Shown here: piece by piece, positions 1 to 11,359 of the stretch
Position numbering within the stretch: the stretch's first letter is position 1
How the letters are laid out: every line of letters begins with the position of its first letter
Program-made: the position numbers and the translations under genes
The notes under the pieces: model-generated
Databases searched by the model: none
What the model saw: only the letters and a program-made list of their open reading frames with translations
Told to the model about the DNA's origin: nothing
Origin: Furcasterigmium furcatum
Taxonomy: Eukaryota > Ascomycota > Sordariomycetes > Glomerellales > Plectosphaerellaceae
Reading direction: 5' to 3'
Length of the DNA: 64,000 nucleotides
Assembly: GCA_001599815.1 (NCBI GenBank)
Contig: BCIA01000003.1
Location: 4,402,001-4,466,000, forward strand

Positions 1-139
1 CCATAAGGCGTTGGGACAAACTTCGTTCTCAAGCCGGCCTGGCCATGGATGAGACCTGGGTGTCGTGCACTGCTGCCGGGCCAAGGATAAGGCCGTACTC
101 AAACAGATGCCAGTAAGTAGGGTGTGATTGTCGGGCTAC
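1..139. other. Left-edge noncoding sequence
   Basis: Downstream flank of the minus-strand gene ending at 140. I see no gene or clear signal here; the 3' UTR of that gene probably lies in it. Confidence 0.5.
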
Positions 140-1411
140 TTAGGCTGGCTTGGCACCGGCGAGGTACATCAGCAGTGCAGGGGATTTGCTTCGCTTGCGG
201 CTGCTGCTGTCCTTCTTCCTCACCCACTCGAATCCGTCATTGCCCTTGCTCTTGCGGCGTTCCTTCCTGTCGTCCACCTCGACAAGCAGCCTGCCACCGT
301 TGCTTCGCCTTTCTCGGAGTTCCCTGGTGTGCAGCCAGAGAGTGTTCTGTTCCCATTCGGGGACCCATCGCTTGATCAGGACGAATTCGGGGTCCTGTGA
401 AAGACAACGGATTAGCTCAAGTCAATCGGCGGTCGAGGACTCATGCGCTTCGCTTACCTGGTCATAGTCGAAGTCGACATGGTACAGCCTCAGAGTTTCA
501 ATGGAAAGATGCCTCCTGGACATCCTTGTATATGTTGGTCGCGCAACCTCGGTGCCTTGTTTCTCCTTCTCTTTCTCTTTCTCCTTCTTCTCCTCCTCCT
601 CCTTCTTGATCTTCTCCTTCTTCAGGATGGCCTCGATGTGCTTCTCATCAAGACCCGAGTTGATAAGCTGCTCCTGGAGACGGCGCTGGTACTCCTTTTC
701 GGCAAGCTCCTTCTCCTTCTTCTCCTTGGCCTTGCGCTCCATCTCCTCGTGCTTGTACTTCTCGACGGCGGCCTTGGCCTCCCTTTCGCGGCGTTCTTCC
801 TCCTCGGCCTCGCGCTCCTCTTCCCTCTTGCGCTCCAACTCAATTTCTTTCTTGATGCGGTCTTGTTCCCTGGCACGTTCCTCGCGCGACTTGATCTCGT
901 CCAGCTCTCGCTTGGCGATGCGCAGATCGGCATCATCGCGGAAATGCTGGACACGGCGGTCGTCGCGCTCGCGAGAGTTGGCAAGGCGCATCTCCTCCAG
1001 CTGCTGGCGAGTGCGCTCCATCTCGTACTGCTCGCGGGTCATGTAGTCCCTCTCCCTGGAATCGCCGCCTCGAGAGCGGGAGCGCTCACGGCGAGGCCTG
1101 GCGACCTGGAGCTTGCGGTAGTCCTCGTCGTCATCCTGGTCGTTGTAGATTTGGTTATGAATGATGACAGGGGCGGGAGCAGGCGCAGGAGCGGGAGGGG
1201 ATGCCGGAGGGCTATGGCGATAGCGCTCGCGTGACCTGGAACGAGCACGAACGACGGTTCGCTCAGGTGCAAGGTATGGGCGTTCCACCGGGAAGTAGCT
1301 CACTGGACGCTGGCGAGCGGGCTCGACATAGCCGTATGCGCCAGGGGGGGAAGCGGCACGGCGCCGGGTGAAGCGGATGTTCACATCCTCGTCGGAAGAA
1401 TAGCCGCTCAT
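140..1411 (-). CDS. RS-motif and coiled-coil protein, function unknown
   Basis: Two exons, 1411-458 and 394-140, joined over a 63-bp intron (GTAAGC..TTTCACAG); predicted product 402 aa. The N-terminus is acidic then Arg/Ser-rich (RARSRSRERYR), followed by a Pro-Ala run near residues 70-82. From about residue 120 to 300 it is almost entirely Glu/Lys/Arg, a long charged coiled coil. The second exon supplies a conserved-looking C-terminus rich in Trp and basic residues (IKRWVPEWEQ.., then FEWVRKKDSSS). Without splicing the frame stops after 11 intron-encoded residues, so the intron is needed. No enzyme motif is visible. RS-like and charged-coil composition suggests a nuclear RNA-linked or scaffold role, but that is inference. 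The start is the first Met of the open frame. Confidence 0.8.
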
Positions 1412-3407
1412 GGTGATGCCTGGCGGGAGGGTCGCCTCGATTTCACAGATAAATCAACGTATAGATTCAGAAGAAGCTGGCTTTTGCCTACTCGCAGGGT
1501 TAGCGATTTTTGACCTGTAGGCTTTCTCGCAGTGTCTGATGTGAGACGGATTTTCGGGTGACTGGGTGTCGAAGGTCAAGAGTGAGGTGGGGAAGACGGC
1601 GGGGGAGGTCGGCGCAGCTTATACGAGTGAGGGCCGCGCAGATGAGTCGTAAACCACGGTTGTTGCGCGTAGGGCAAAAGGACACTTTGGGCCGATTGGT
1701 AATAATAAGATGCAGTCGGCCGTGTGAGCCACAGATCCAGGTTGACAGGCGAAAATGGTGGTGTGCGAGAGGCAAATGGCGGGAAATGGAGGGGCGGAAG
1801 GCAGCAGAGCAGAGCAGGCAGAGGATAAGGGAGCGGCTGACCGGCACTGTTGTACTCACTTCAGCTGGCGCAGATCAACGGAGACGATCAACGAGTAGAC
1901 CTCGCGCGGAAAGCTCCCGTTTGCTGTGTTCTGGGGCTGTCTCGGTGTCGCCAGGATATTGTAGAGACAGCCAGACGACGACGGGTGTATGGGTCGCAAG
2001 AGGAAGACGGGAGGGGAGAGGAGGGGCAACAAGGGAACGTCGTGCCGACGGTGGGATGTTCCCAATTTATGGCTTCGGTGCCCGGTATCTGACTGTCGGC
2101 CCGCCCCTCTTCTCCCAGTAACGGAGGTGAGATGCGCGCTGCCGCTCGACATCGGTACTAGCGAGGGCCGGCCTAGGGGTGCGCATGTGAGTCCTGTGGC
2201 ACCCCGTCCGTCGCTCATAATAATAGGATGCACGTCTCATCGGCGAGGCCCCTGAGGGGGACGGCGCACGAATAGGATCAGACTGGTTGGGCGTGTTGTA
2301 GGGCTGGGCCGGGCTGGTTCTGGCACTTGTGCGGCGACGGTGCCAAGGAAGGAGGGGTGTACCCTTGTCGTTCCATGACCCAAGTGGGATGGCAGACGCA
2401 GCCAGCGGGCGACGAGAGGTTGGGGGCCGAAAAGACGCTCGTTTCGTGGAGGGGTTGAGGGGTTCCCTGATGTTGGACAGAGTCGGTCGGAGGAGATTGG
2501 GATGGCTGACAAGCCCCGTCCAAAGGTCCGTCCCGAAAATAAGAGGACACCTCTATTATGGGCCAATCAACTAGGACGGCAACGGCTGAATCAGTTGGGG
2601 GCAAGGGCCGATCCGAAGGGCAGTTCTTTGGTGTCTCTTTCCCCGAGCTTGTTTGATTCAGTTCGAAGGAGCTGAGGCAGGTGCTGGTGGAGCTTCATGC
2701 AGACCAGCTGCAAGGAGTAAGCGCTACCGGACCTGGCGATCGGCCAGCAGGAGCAATGTGATGTCCTGGGATGGAGACCGTTACAGTGCCCATTTCAGAC
2801 CACTGGCTCTCTCGATGCACTGTCCTCCACGTTATTGTCACCAGAAAGCGACAGTGCGTGGACAGTGCGGCTAGATCACTCGGTGTCGAAAGGGGAACAA
2901 ATCACGCGGGGCCATCGCTCGATTCCAAGCTTTTGTCAAGTCCCGGGCCTTGACGCCGCGAGGGCGCTTCGGGCCTTCGTACAGCTTGGCAATGCGGTAT
3001 TCAAACGAGGAGTCTGGTGGCACATACGGTACGGACTTTAGCCAGTCTAGTTACCTATGTACGTAGGTACGTAAGCGCGAGATGATAGCATCACTTGATA
3101 TGCGCCGGGAGCGTTTGATGAAACGAGTTTCATTGCGAGACTTGGCTGCACGTTGGTCCATCTCCTGGGAGTCCCCGGCGTGAAAATGTTCCAACATGCA
3201 GTGGTGCGGCCTTCTAGGCGGCCGTTGTCGTCATCTATCGTTGTACTCCGGTCTCCAACGTCCATACGTTGGCTCCCAGGCAAACCAACAAGGCGGCTAC
3301 AGCCCGCACATGTATCAGGCTCGCCGCTCCCGCAGAGCCGCCCTGACTGCCACCGAACCAGAGTGACGGGACGGCGCGCCCAATAATAGACATCGCGTGA
3401 CAATCTC
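1412..3407. other. 2-kb intergenic region, no gene seen
   Basis: This lies upstream of the RS/coiled-coil gene and downstream of prefoldin. Open frames here (for example 1558-2121) overlap each other on both strands, have skewed composition and no recognisable domain. A short imperfect palindrome (ACCTATGTACGTAGGT) lies near 3053-3068. I see no RNA gene. Confidence 0.5.
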
Positions 3408-3937
3408 TCATGCTCCTTGTGACTTGAGCATCTTCTCGAGGTGCTCCCGGCTGTTCTTGTATGTCGTCTCCAGATAGTGCAGCTTCTTGGTCAGCTGTTC
3501 CGCCTCAGCCTCCCTCTCCTTGACCTGCGCCTCTAGCTTGCCGGTGAGTTTGCCCTTGGGCAGTGCGACGAACCTGCGATCTGTCAGTCTCCATATTTCA
3601 CCCGTCTCGTGGAGAGTCTCGTGGTCGCGAGGACCGCCGAGGACGACGCACATCTTTCCCACGCCCTCGTACACGTTAGAGTCGCCAGGCAGACCTGAAA
3701 TCTCATCCATCGTCAGGCGCATCATGCGCGTCTCACGCTGCTTGGATGTCATGTGCTGCCGCGTCTGGCCGATCTGCTGCTGCGCAACCATGGCCTGGGT
3801 CTCAATCTCCCGCAACAGCTGTCCTTGACGTCAGCGACAAGCCAATGAATGAGGACGAATGCAGACGCTCTAGAGGAGTTCCAGCCTCGTCACCCGCGTG
3901 CACTCACCTTCTCTAACGCCTGGTTCGGGATCGACAT
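3408..3937 (-). CDS. PFD1: Prefoldin subunit 1
   Basis: Two exons, 3937-3908 (30 nt, MSIPNQALEK) and 3818-3408, separated by an 89-bp GTGAGT..ACAG intron; 146 aa. The family is the beta-type subunit of the hexameric prefoldin/GimC chaperone, which hands nascent actin and tubulin to the CCT chaperonin in the cytosol. The sequence shows the expected plan: an N-terminal helix (LLREIETQAMVAQQQI), a short beta-hairpin core around GVGKMCVVLG, and a C-terminal coiled coil (KLEAQVKEREAEAEQLTKKLHYLE). The length is slightly above the usual 110-130 aa. An insert-like stretch GGPRDHETLHETGEIWRL lies next to the hairpin core. The short first exon was chosen because it restores a full N-terminal helix with a clean splice junction. 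Confidence 0.85.
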
Positions 3938-4451
3938 CTTGTTGAGCTTGCTGTACGTCTTTCTACGGCACTGTGAGGGGTCGGGCAGAAAAACAGGTCA
4001 CAATACGCAGCCGCAAGTATGCGACGAATACTGTTGTAGGGCCGAAAGAAGACAGATGCCGGAATTAAGAGACGTCTTCGATCTGAAATGAGCGGAAGAG
4101 GTGTCGTGGAGTGAGATGATGTCGTTGAGTATGGGGGTTGTGAGGGCCACGTTCAGTTCATCTCATTCTGCCTCGACCGAAGCGACCACAAAATACAGTG
4201 TGTCTTAGGACAAACCCTACTATGCACTGTGCGTCTATGCCTCGTGGCCCGCGACTTGGAATTCAGGAAACCATGATATTCGGGCTTTTCGTCTAGATTT
4301 TGGGTATACATATCTCTGAGCTCATACTTCCTCCGTGTGAGCTACTTTAATTCTCTTTGATCCCGGGTCATCCCCTGTGTGCGAACTAACCCGCTACTCA
4401 TATCGGCCTGCATCAACTGCTTCGTCTCCTGCATCCTGGCGGCTGAATTGG
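3938..4451. other. Spacer between prefoldin promoter and ceramidase 3' end
   Basis: This holds the upstream region of the prefoldin gene and the 3' flank of the ceramidase gene, which is on the same strand. I see no gene or RNA signal. Confidence 0.5.
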
Positions 4452-5792
4452 CTATTCCTTACGCTTGACTCGAACAACTTCGGGGATCGAGGTCAGTTTT
4501 CCCGGCCAGTTCAGCACGTACTCGTCCTCCCGCCCCTCGAGACACCATCTCAGCCAGATGCCCCAGACGATATAGTAGTAAGCTATGCAGAAGTCAGCAA
4601 CGGGGGTGTGGGCATGGTGAGTTCATGTCCCGGAGAACTTGCCTCCTATACAGGATCCAGGTTAGTAAATGGTCGGCATGTCAAATCTGGGCGTTCAGGA
4701 CAATGTCGACTTACCAAGTCCGGTCATCAGATGCCACCAGGCATGTCCCTCCAGAACGATGGCCCAAGGAAGACCCATCTGCCGTCTCCAGTGGCGCACC
4801 GTGCCACAGAAGACGTTGTCCATGTTCCAAATCGCAAATCCCCCCAAGAAGACGGCCAGGCCTAGTAGGTGTCAGTACCATGTTGGATGGAGGGCAGAGG
4901 GTTTTGCCTGACCCGTCGCGACCATTGTCCACATCGTTCGCAGAATCTCATGGGCCTTCTCCGGGTTCCGCGTGGTGAGGCTCGGCCGAAGCTGTTTTTC
5001 CATGATGTACAGGCTTCGGAGAAGTACTGTTGCAGTCAAAATGGCGTATGAGTTTTGATGGAACAAGGGGTTCTTCGTGATGTGGTAGTATCCCGTGATG
5101 AAGGCGGACAGTGCCATGAGCCCGATGCCAAGGAGGATAGAGAAGCGCGGCGACTTGGAGTATGAAAAGGTCGCATATACCATGATGCACGTCGTGTAGA
5201 TCATGGAAAGCTCATCGACAAGCTGCATCGGGTCTACATGAGATTGGTCAGTGAACTGCCTCCATGGCTGAGACCCGGGCGATGCCAGATGATCTCAGCA
5301 ACAAGGAGATACTGACATTTCAAAGTTGCATGGAACGCCGTGGAGCCGGCTCCAACGATGAGATACCCCAGGTAGGACACGACGAAAATCTTGTCATGGC
5401 CGTGGATCAGGCAGTTCCGGATGCCCTTGAACCCGAGCCACAAGAAAAGCAGGTTTGTAAGGGTCTTGGCCAGTGTTAGTTTTGTGCACGTTGTCTCGAT
5501 GCTCGAGGCAGAAAACAAACTCACATTGCAAACCTCGGCGATGTAGTAGGAGACGACATAATCCTATTGCTTTTGGTCAGTACGATGGTTATTCTCTCAT
5601 GTGGGAGGATGGGAAGCCCGCAGCCGGGCATTCCGGCGGAGAACACCACCACCCCTGTTCCCGTCACAGAGCGCTCACCTCTTCACAGAAATTGAGTGTC
5701 ACGGTCTTCTGACCCCAAAAGCCTTCAGAGTTGCGGCTATCGTCGTACGGAAAGCCCATGCGAAAGGGCCACGGGGTATATTGGTCCCACAT
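4452..5792 (-). CDS. YPC1: Alkaline ceramidase (YPC1/YDC1 family)
   Basis: Six exons: 5792-5679, 5563-5525, 5464-5317, 5233-4913, 4861-4715 and 4582-4452; 299 aa. It is a seven-TM ER/Golgi amidase of the CREST superfamily that cleaves ceramide or phytoceramide to sphingoid base and fatty acid. Diagnostic blocks are visible in order: GFWG..NFCEEDYVVSYYIAE (N-terminal Ca/Zn site region), NLLFLWLG, GAGSTAFHATL with its metal-binding His, QLVDELSMIY, and near the C-terminus EGHAWWHLMTGLG with the paired zinc His residues. Each phase-1 or phase-2 junction restores these motifs exactly (for example TLK-YPMQLVDELS). The start at 5792 (MWDQYTPW) is favoured; Met at 5759 (MGFPYDD) is possible. The last intron is long (132 bp) and contains another acceptor-like CTATAG. 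Confidence 0.88.
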
Positions 5793-7048
5793 GGTGAAGT
5801 TTCCAGCAAAGAGAGCTCGAGGGCAAGCAAGGGTAGAGCTCCAAATGGTGGGGAGCTGGCTGTGATGTTCGATGAGGAGCGCGACGTAGAGTGACGTAGA
5901 GGGTATGAAGATGGAGAAATGATAATACTTGTGTGGACCAAGGATTTCGAACAAGGTGTGAAACGAGAATCGGAGACTTCCCACCAGTATACTCAGATCT
6001 TGGTAAGACGTGGACTGCGATGAAGGAGAGCTCGAGATGGGAAGAGTCTGGATTGTCCAGATGTACTACCGGAGCCGGCGGACTGGATGCTGGCGAGTAA
6101 GGGAAGAAAACGGCCCGTACTCTCTACCTGGGCATGTCAGTTCCACTAGCTTGAGTGCCAGGCACGCAGGTGCCGCCTCGGACTTGGCGGGCATGTTTGA
6201 GACCCGAGAGCCAAAGCATTTGAGATGTACACTGGACTCCAAAGTCCGATCCCTAGATGCAAGCTTCCCGGCTTTTAGGCCGCGGGCCAACGCCGATCCG
6301 ACCAACCAGATGCTCATGACGAGAAGCCGTGGAAGCCTCGTGACCCCAAGCTTGTCCGAGGGGAGAGAAGTATAGGCCGCCTGACGGTACTAGTGAAGGT
6401 AATGCAGCGAGGAAGGCAGTCCTTCTCCCTCCACATCGCGAACCGTGTCCTCCAAGCGTGCATTGTCTCAGCTTGGATATCGTCGGATCCGGGCGCGCCC
6501 TGGACTGGACCCAATCCCGCTGAGCTATGTCATCGCGGCAGCGTCGGACAGCTCCCCGCCGAGCCATGACTAAGCCCCCCCGTATTCCCTCCCAGTGGAG
6601 CACCCAAGTCCATCATCCCAGAATAGTGACCGACCCAGGTCGTTTCACGGGCGCCTAGCCATCTGCCAGCAGCTGGCTCCTCTCGGAATGGGCCGAAGGC
6701 AACCCTCTGGATTATCCACGTAACGTCTTTCGCAAGAGCTCCAGCGCCATCATCTCTTGGGGCTATAGCTCTCGCGGGTTGGACCAGATCCTGCGACATC
6801 AGCCACGCTTGGTCGGACGAGCTCCAGGCACCTCAATTGAGTGGCCCTTTTCTATCTGACCAGTACCACCAACCCGTCTTCGACACTTCTCCTTCGCGAC
6901 ACCTCCTAATTTCCCGCCGCGCCCATCGTTCCCAGGCCACCGATGCTGCCAGTCCGATAATCCTCCATCCCGACCCTCGGTCTAATCGCGCGATGATCAT
7001 GCTAGACGGCCACGGTCCTCATCCTCTGCATTCATAGCGATTTCAGCC
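5793..7048. other. Divergent promoter region, ceramidase / golgin
   Basis: These 1.26 kb separate two divergently transcribed genes. The right end (about 6830-7048) is C/T-rich and looks like the 5' leader of the golgin gene. The open frames present (for example 6010-6375) show no family features. No RNA gene is seen. Confidence 0.5.
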
Positions 7049-9754
7049 ATGGCGAACCAGCAACCGCCGAAAGGAGCGGGCGGCTCCAAATGGGGATCCT
7101 TCTTCACCCAGGCCGTCGCTGGCGTGGAGGCGCAGCTCGACAGCATGCTCACTGAAGCAGGTGAAGGAGGCCCAGGCACCGGGAGGGCGCCGCTAAAGAA
7201 GGAGGCCGAGACACCTCAACGGCAGGGCACTCCCGCGAATACAACAACCACTGCGCCGAAGCCCAAGACGGCACCTGGTGGGTTCATCTGCACCCGGATG
7301 GATGTTGTAGGCCGGCCGAGCTAACATCTGCCGAATGCACAGCAACACCGAGGACCTCTAGCAATAGTCGCGTTAATGACAGACTACAAGAGCGCCTCGC
7401 GAAGGCCATGGCCGCCAAGAAAGGCAACACAAGTACCCCATCAGAATCCGGAAGCGCACGAGCGAGCGTCGATGCAGCATCCGCAACCGCGGCCACTGAG
7501 CCTACATCGGCAAGACAGTCCGAAGATGCCACCTCCATCCGATCACAAAGCTCAACACCTGCGAATGCTGCGCCCCGGGCTGCTAGCCCGATGAGAATGG
7601 GCCCCAAGCCTGAGCCGGAACCTACCAAGGAACCATCCGAACCTGCGAAAGAACCTGCAAAAGAGGCAGAAGATACAGAAGAGACCAAGGCAGCGGAGAC
7701 TGTTGATCTTGCTGTGCCATCCATTGCACGCGCATCAGTCGAGAATGGCCGCGACTCGCCAGCACCAGCTTCTGAGGTAGCACCGACGCCGCAAATTGTG
7801 GATGCAGATGCCCAGGAAGAGCTGCACAGATACATTGAGCAGGTGGATGCTCTGCAGTCCAAGCTGCAGTACCTGTCAAAGGAGGCTAGCGAAGCCGCCC
7901 GCAAAGCCGCCTCGGAGGCTCCAGCAGGGACAAGTGAGCGCAAGCTCGCAGAGAAGGATGAGAAGATTTCGTTGCTTATGGAAGAGGGTCGGTCGATGGC
8001 TTCCAACGAGCAGAAGCTCAGGACCATCATAAAGAAACTCAGGATACAGGCAACGGACCACGAGAAGACCACTGCCGAGCTCAAAGTCATTCATGAAAAG
8101 ACTCTGAAGGAGCTGGAAAACGTGCGCAGCCGTACTTCTCGGCTAGAAGAGCTCGAGAAGGAGCAAACGGAGTCTCAAAGGCAACTGAGCCGCGCACGCG
8201 CTGACCTGGACTCCGTACGATCCGACCTGTCCATCAAGGACACCACAATTCAGAGCCTCAAGACGGACTTACAGAAGGCTCACGACGAGAATGACTCTGC
8301 AGCTTCCAACAAAGCTAAGGACGCTCTTGCGGCCGAGAAGAAGAAGACAAACGAGCTCGAGGACACTATTGCTTCCCTCCAGGTCGAGAAGAACCTGGTC
8401 GCTGACAGGGCCAAGAAGAATGTTGCCGAGCTCAACGAGAAGGCAGACCGGGCCGCAGAGCGTGCTCGTGTGGCCGAGATGGAGCTTAAGGGGGAGCTTC
8501 AGACTTTGGAGGGCAAGCTCGAGGCCATGCGCGCCTTGGCAGAGGAGACATCATCTGGCGCTGTCGGCGACTCGCAGGCCAAACTCCTCCGCCAGATCGA
8601 GACACTTCAGACCCAACACGCTATTGCCAGCGAGAACTGGCAGGGCATCGAGGCGACTCTTCTCGCCAGGGTTGCCAACCTGGAGAAGGAGAGAGACGAG
8701 GCCCTCAAGAGGGAGTCCGATATGAGGAAGAAGGCGAGAGAAACGGTACGTATTCAAGTCCCCAGCTTCCTTGACCTGATACTAATCCCTTTAGACTATG
8801 CGCTGCAAGCGTCAAGAGGAAGAAATCGAAAACCTCACGTCGAACATCCCCAACCACCAGAAGGACCTCGAATCGCTTCAAGGACAAGCCGAGTCTTTGC
8901 AAAAGCGAGCTGAGACAGCAGAGGCGGCCCTTGCTCAGGCAAAAGCGGACTTTGAGAAACAACAGGCGGTCTGGAAGTCGGAGCGCAACGACCAGCCCGA
9001 CAGACGGCTGTGGCTTGACGACGTGTCCGCCTTTTCGCCCAGGAATCAGAGCCGGCCGGACTCGCCGCTCCTTGCAGTCCCGACACGAACATTCAGCTCC
9101 GATCTAGTTTCATTGCAGGCGCCGCCAGGCAAGGGGCGCAAGATTTCAAACCCGGGAAGTGCGAACGAAGGGTATCACGATTCTGCCTCCCCTATCAGAC
9201 GGCTCTCGAGCCAGCCCCCCACACGGCCCCCTATCCTCTCACCCAACTTCGGCCTGTCTTCCGGCGCATCTATGGCGTCCTTCGAGCCCCAGCAAGACTC
9301 GCTGCAAACACCGCTGTCTCGTCCCAGCGAACGTGACGACGATTTTGACGGCATCGAGACTTCTTCCTCGCCTCGGCAGGTGGTGCAGGATATGGTCTCT
9401 GTATCCACCGTCGGGGCCGGGCCGTCGGTCCAGCTCGTCGAGCGGATGAGCGCTGCCATCCGCAGGCTGGAGGCCGAGAAGGTCGCGTCGAAGGAGGAGT
9501 TGTCCCGGATATCGGCCCAGCGCGACGAGGCGAGGGCCGAGATCGTTGCGCTCATGAAGGAGACGGACTCGGGCAAGGCCGCGTCCAGCAGGGTCGGAGA
9601 GCTGGAGGCGCAGGTGGCCGAGATCAACTCGAGGTACCAGACGACCTTAGAGCTGCTGGGCGAGAAGAGCGAGGAGGTCGAGGAGCTCAAGGCGGACGTG
9701 CAGGACGTCAAGGCCATGTACAGGGAGTTGGTGGAGCGCACGGTCAAGGGGTGA
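7049..9754 (+). CDS. SGM1: TMF/Sgm1-type Golgi coiled-coil protein
   Basis: Three exons: 7049-7277, 7343-8745 and 8795-9754, with introns of 65 and 49 bp that both carry CTAAC/ACTAAT branch sites; 863 aa. The N-terminus (GGSKWGSFFTQAVAGVEAQLDSML) is the short amphipathic block typical of TMF/Sgm1 golgins. Residues about 80-230 are Ala/Pro/Glu-rich and disordered. From about 245 to 620 there is a near-continuous coiled coil. A Ser/Pro linker then contains LSSQPPTRPP-like sequence. The final roughly 110 residues (VQLVERMSAAIRRLEAEKVASKEEL.. ending VKAMYRELVERTVK) match the C-terminal TMF TATA-binding/Rab6-binding coiled-coil region. The family tethers vesicles at the Golgi through Rab6/Ypt6; that role here is by homology. 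Confidence 0.87.
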
Positions 9755-9850
9755 GGCGCCGCATGTCACTCATCACTAGCGCTGCGTTCACTCTGTGTGA
9801 ATATAGAGACGTTTCATGTCCTTCCCGGCCCTCGGGTCGCGTGTGATGTA

Positions 9851-10846
9851 TTACAATTCTATGCCCTCGGCTTCTGCGTAGCGCTCGATGTACCGTCGGA
9901 CCTAGTTGGGTCAGCAACGAAGAGAATTGTCGGGGCGTTACGGCGGCGGCCTACTTACCTCCTTGTCCGGCGCCAGGTCGAGCGCAAGGCAGCCATCAGC
10001 GTCCTTCTTGTTGGTCTCTGCGCCCTCCTTTAACAAGGCCACCGCTGTGTCGCCTACAATCACGTCAGCATTTGCCGCGGCAGTTAGAAGAATGCCATGT
10101 GCATACCATGTCCCTCAGCCACCGCATGGTGCAGCGGCGTATATCCCGAGCTGTCCGTGGCATTCAGTGGGCTCTTGTGTTTCAACAGCAGGTTCACCAT
10201 AGGGGCGGATCCGACGGCCGCCGCGCGGTGGATGGCGTACTGGCCGCGCTTATCCTTGACCCTCGCCGAGACGGGCGAGTCGTGGGAGAGGAGCTTCTTG
10301 GCCAGATCGAGGTTGTTCTTGGAGGCGACGAAGTGGAGGACGTTCTGCCCGCTGTTGTCTGTTGAGGAACGTGAGAAATGTGAATTCAGACGCCAGTCAC
10401 ACAAGGCGGCTCACTCTTGATGCTGACATCTGCCCCCTTTTGCAGGAGTAGGTCGACGACGGCATCACCTTCCTTGACGCTGGCGGCGATCATGAGGGGT
10501 GTCCAGCCCATGGAGTCCTAGTGGTTGTCAGTGTCTCGGGTACCCGGGTGAGGCGGGGGTGGTGAGTGCATCTCACCTGGACATCGGGGTCGAAGTTGCG
10601 CAGTTGCGCCAGCAGGATAACGATATCCTTGTGGTTGGAAGATGCTGCCCAGTGGATAGGGAGGCGGCCATCGTCATCTTCCTTCGTGGCCTGCTTGGGG
10701 TCTACCTGATCGTCGTGTAAGTGAATGCGCCGAGAAGCAGCGAAGCTGAATCATGCCTTCAGAATGGTCTCGACGATGGGTGTCCTGCCCTCGCGAGCGG
10801 CAGCATGCAGGGCGAACTTGTCGTGCTGCTCCTCTGCGGATGCCAT
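9851..10846 (-). CDS. NAS6: Ankyrin-repeat proteasome assembly chaperone (Nas6/gankyrin type)
   Basis: Six exons: 10846-10757, 10705-10577, 10517-10415, 10358-10107, 10053-9959 and 9901-9851; 239 aa. The protein is essentially all ankyrin repeats: FALHAAAREGRTPIVETIL, GRLPIHWAASSNHKDIVILL, GWTPLMIAASVKEGDAVVDLLL, GQNVLHFVASKNNLDLAKKLL, GQYAIHRAAAVGSAPMVNLLL, GYTPLHHAVAEGHGDTAVALL and a C-terminal cap. Length and repeat count fit Nas6/PSMD10, which binds the Rpt3 C-domain while the 19S regulatory particle base assembles. The first intron (10756-10706) appears to use a GC donor (AAG|GCATGA); the junction LK-VDPKQA is the only one I found that keeps frame and repeat spacing. The gene is divergent from PRP46. 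A generic ankyrin protein remains possible. Confidence 0.83.
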
Positions 10847-11359
10847 GGTAAAACCAGCCTCAGTCGAGGAGGGATGCTGTTCTCGATATTGGGATGATGA
10901 GCCCGCTGGCTGTGTTCGCGAGGTTGCTTGTGAGGTGGTGCTCGTCCAGTCTGCACACACTCCAGACAAGGGCTTGGGGATGATGAGTTCTGGGTAGATA
11001 TAATATGTTCCCTCGATACGGGATGAATCGACTTTAAAGGGACAAAGGTGGGATGACTTGACGGGATGTTGTGGGAAATGTCCAGGCACCTCGAGCTTCA
11101 TCAGCTTAAGTTGCGGGGTGCTGTCGCGGGTCTGAATTGACACCCCTGAGTTGAACCCCTTTAGAGAGCTCCACCAAAAAACCAAACCTCGTGTCGCATG
11201 CAAGGCTGCACCTCCAAAAGAAGCTCCCCAGAATTTATCAACATCGCAACTACACCACCCCGCCGCCACCTGCCTTTCCGACGACAACCCGACCAATTCA
11301 ATTCCCCCTTTCCTTGCCTTAGACACACCGAAGGGACGAACGGCGACAGACCAGCCACC
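10847..11359. promoter_or_regulatory. Shared divergent promoter NAS6-like / PRP46
   Basis: 513 bp separate the two divergent start codons. The frame of PRP46 stays open upstream to 11198, but the ATG at 11360 has a strong context (GCCACCATGG), so the upstream part is taken as leader. I see no defined factor site. Confidence 0.5.

Noticed and set aside
443..1234. Long plus-strand frame of 263 codons, Leu-rich
   Set aside because: It is the antisense shadow of the Glu/Lys coiled coil (GAG/AAG read backwards gives Leu/Phe/Ser runs).
1558..2121. 187-codon plus-strand frame
   Set aside because: Arg/Gly-rich, overlapped by frames on both strands, no recognisable family.
11198..11359. Upstream in-frame extension of PRP46
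   Set aside because: The ATG at 11360 has an ideal context and the upstream residues do not resemble the family.
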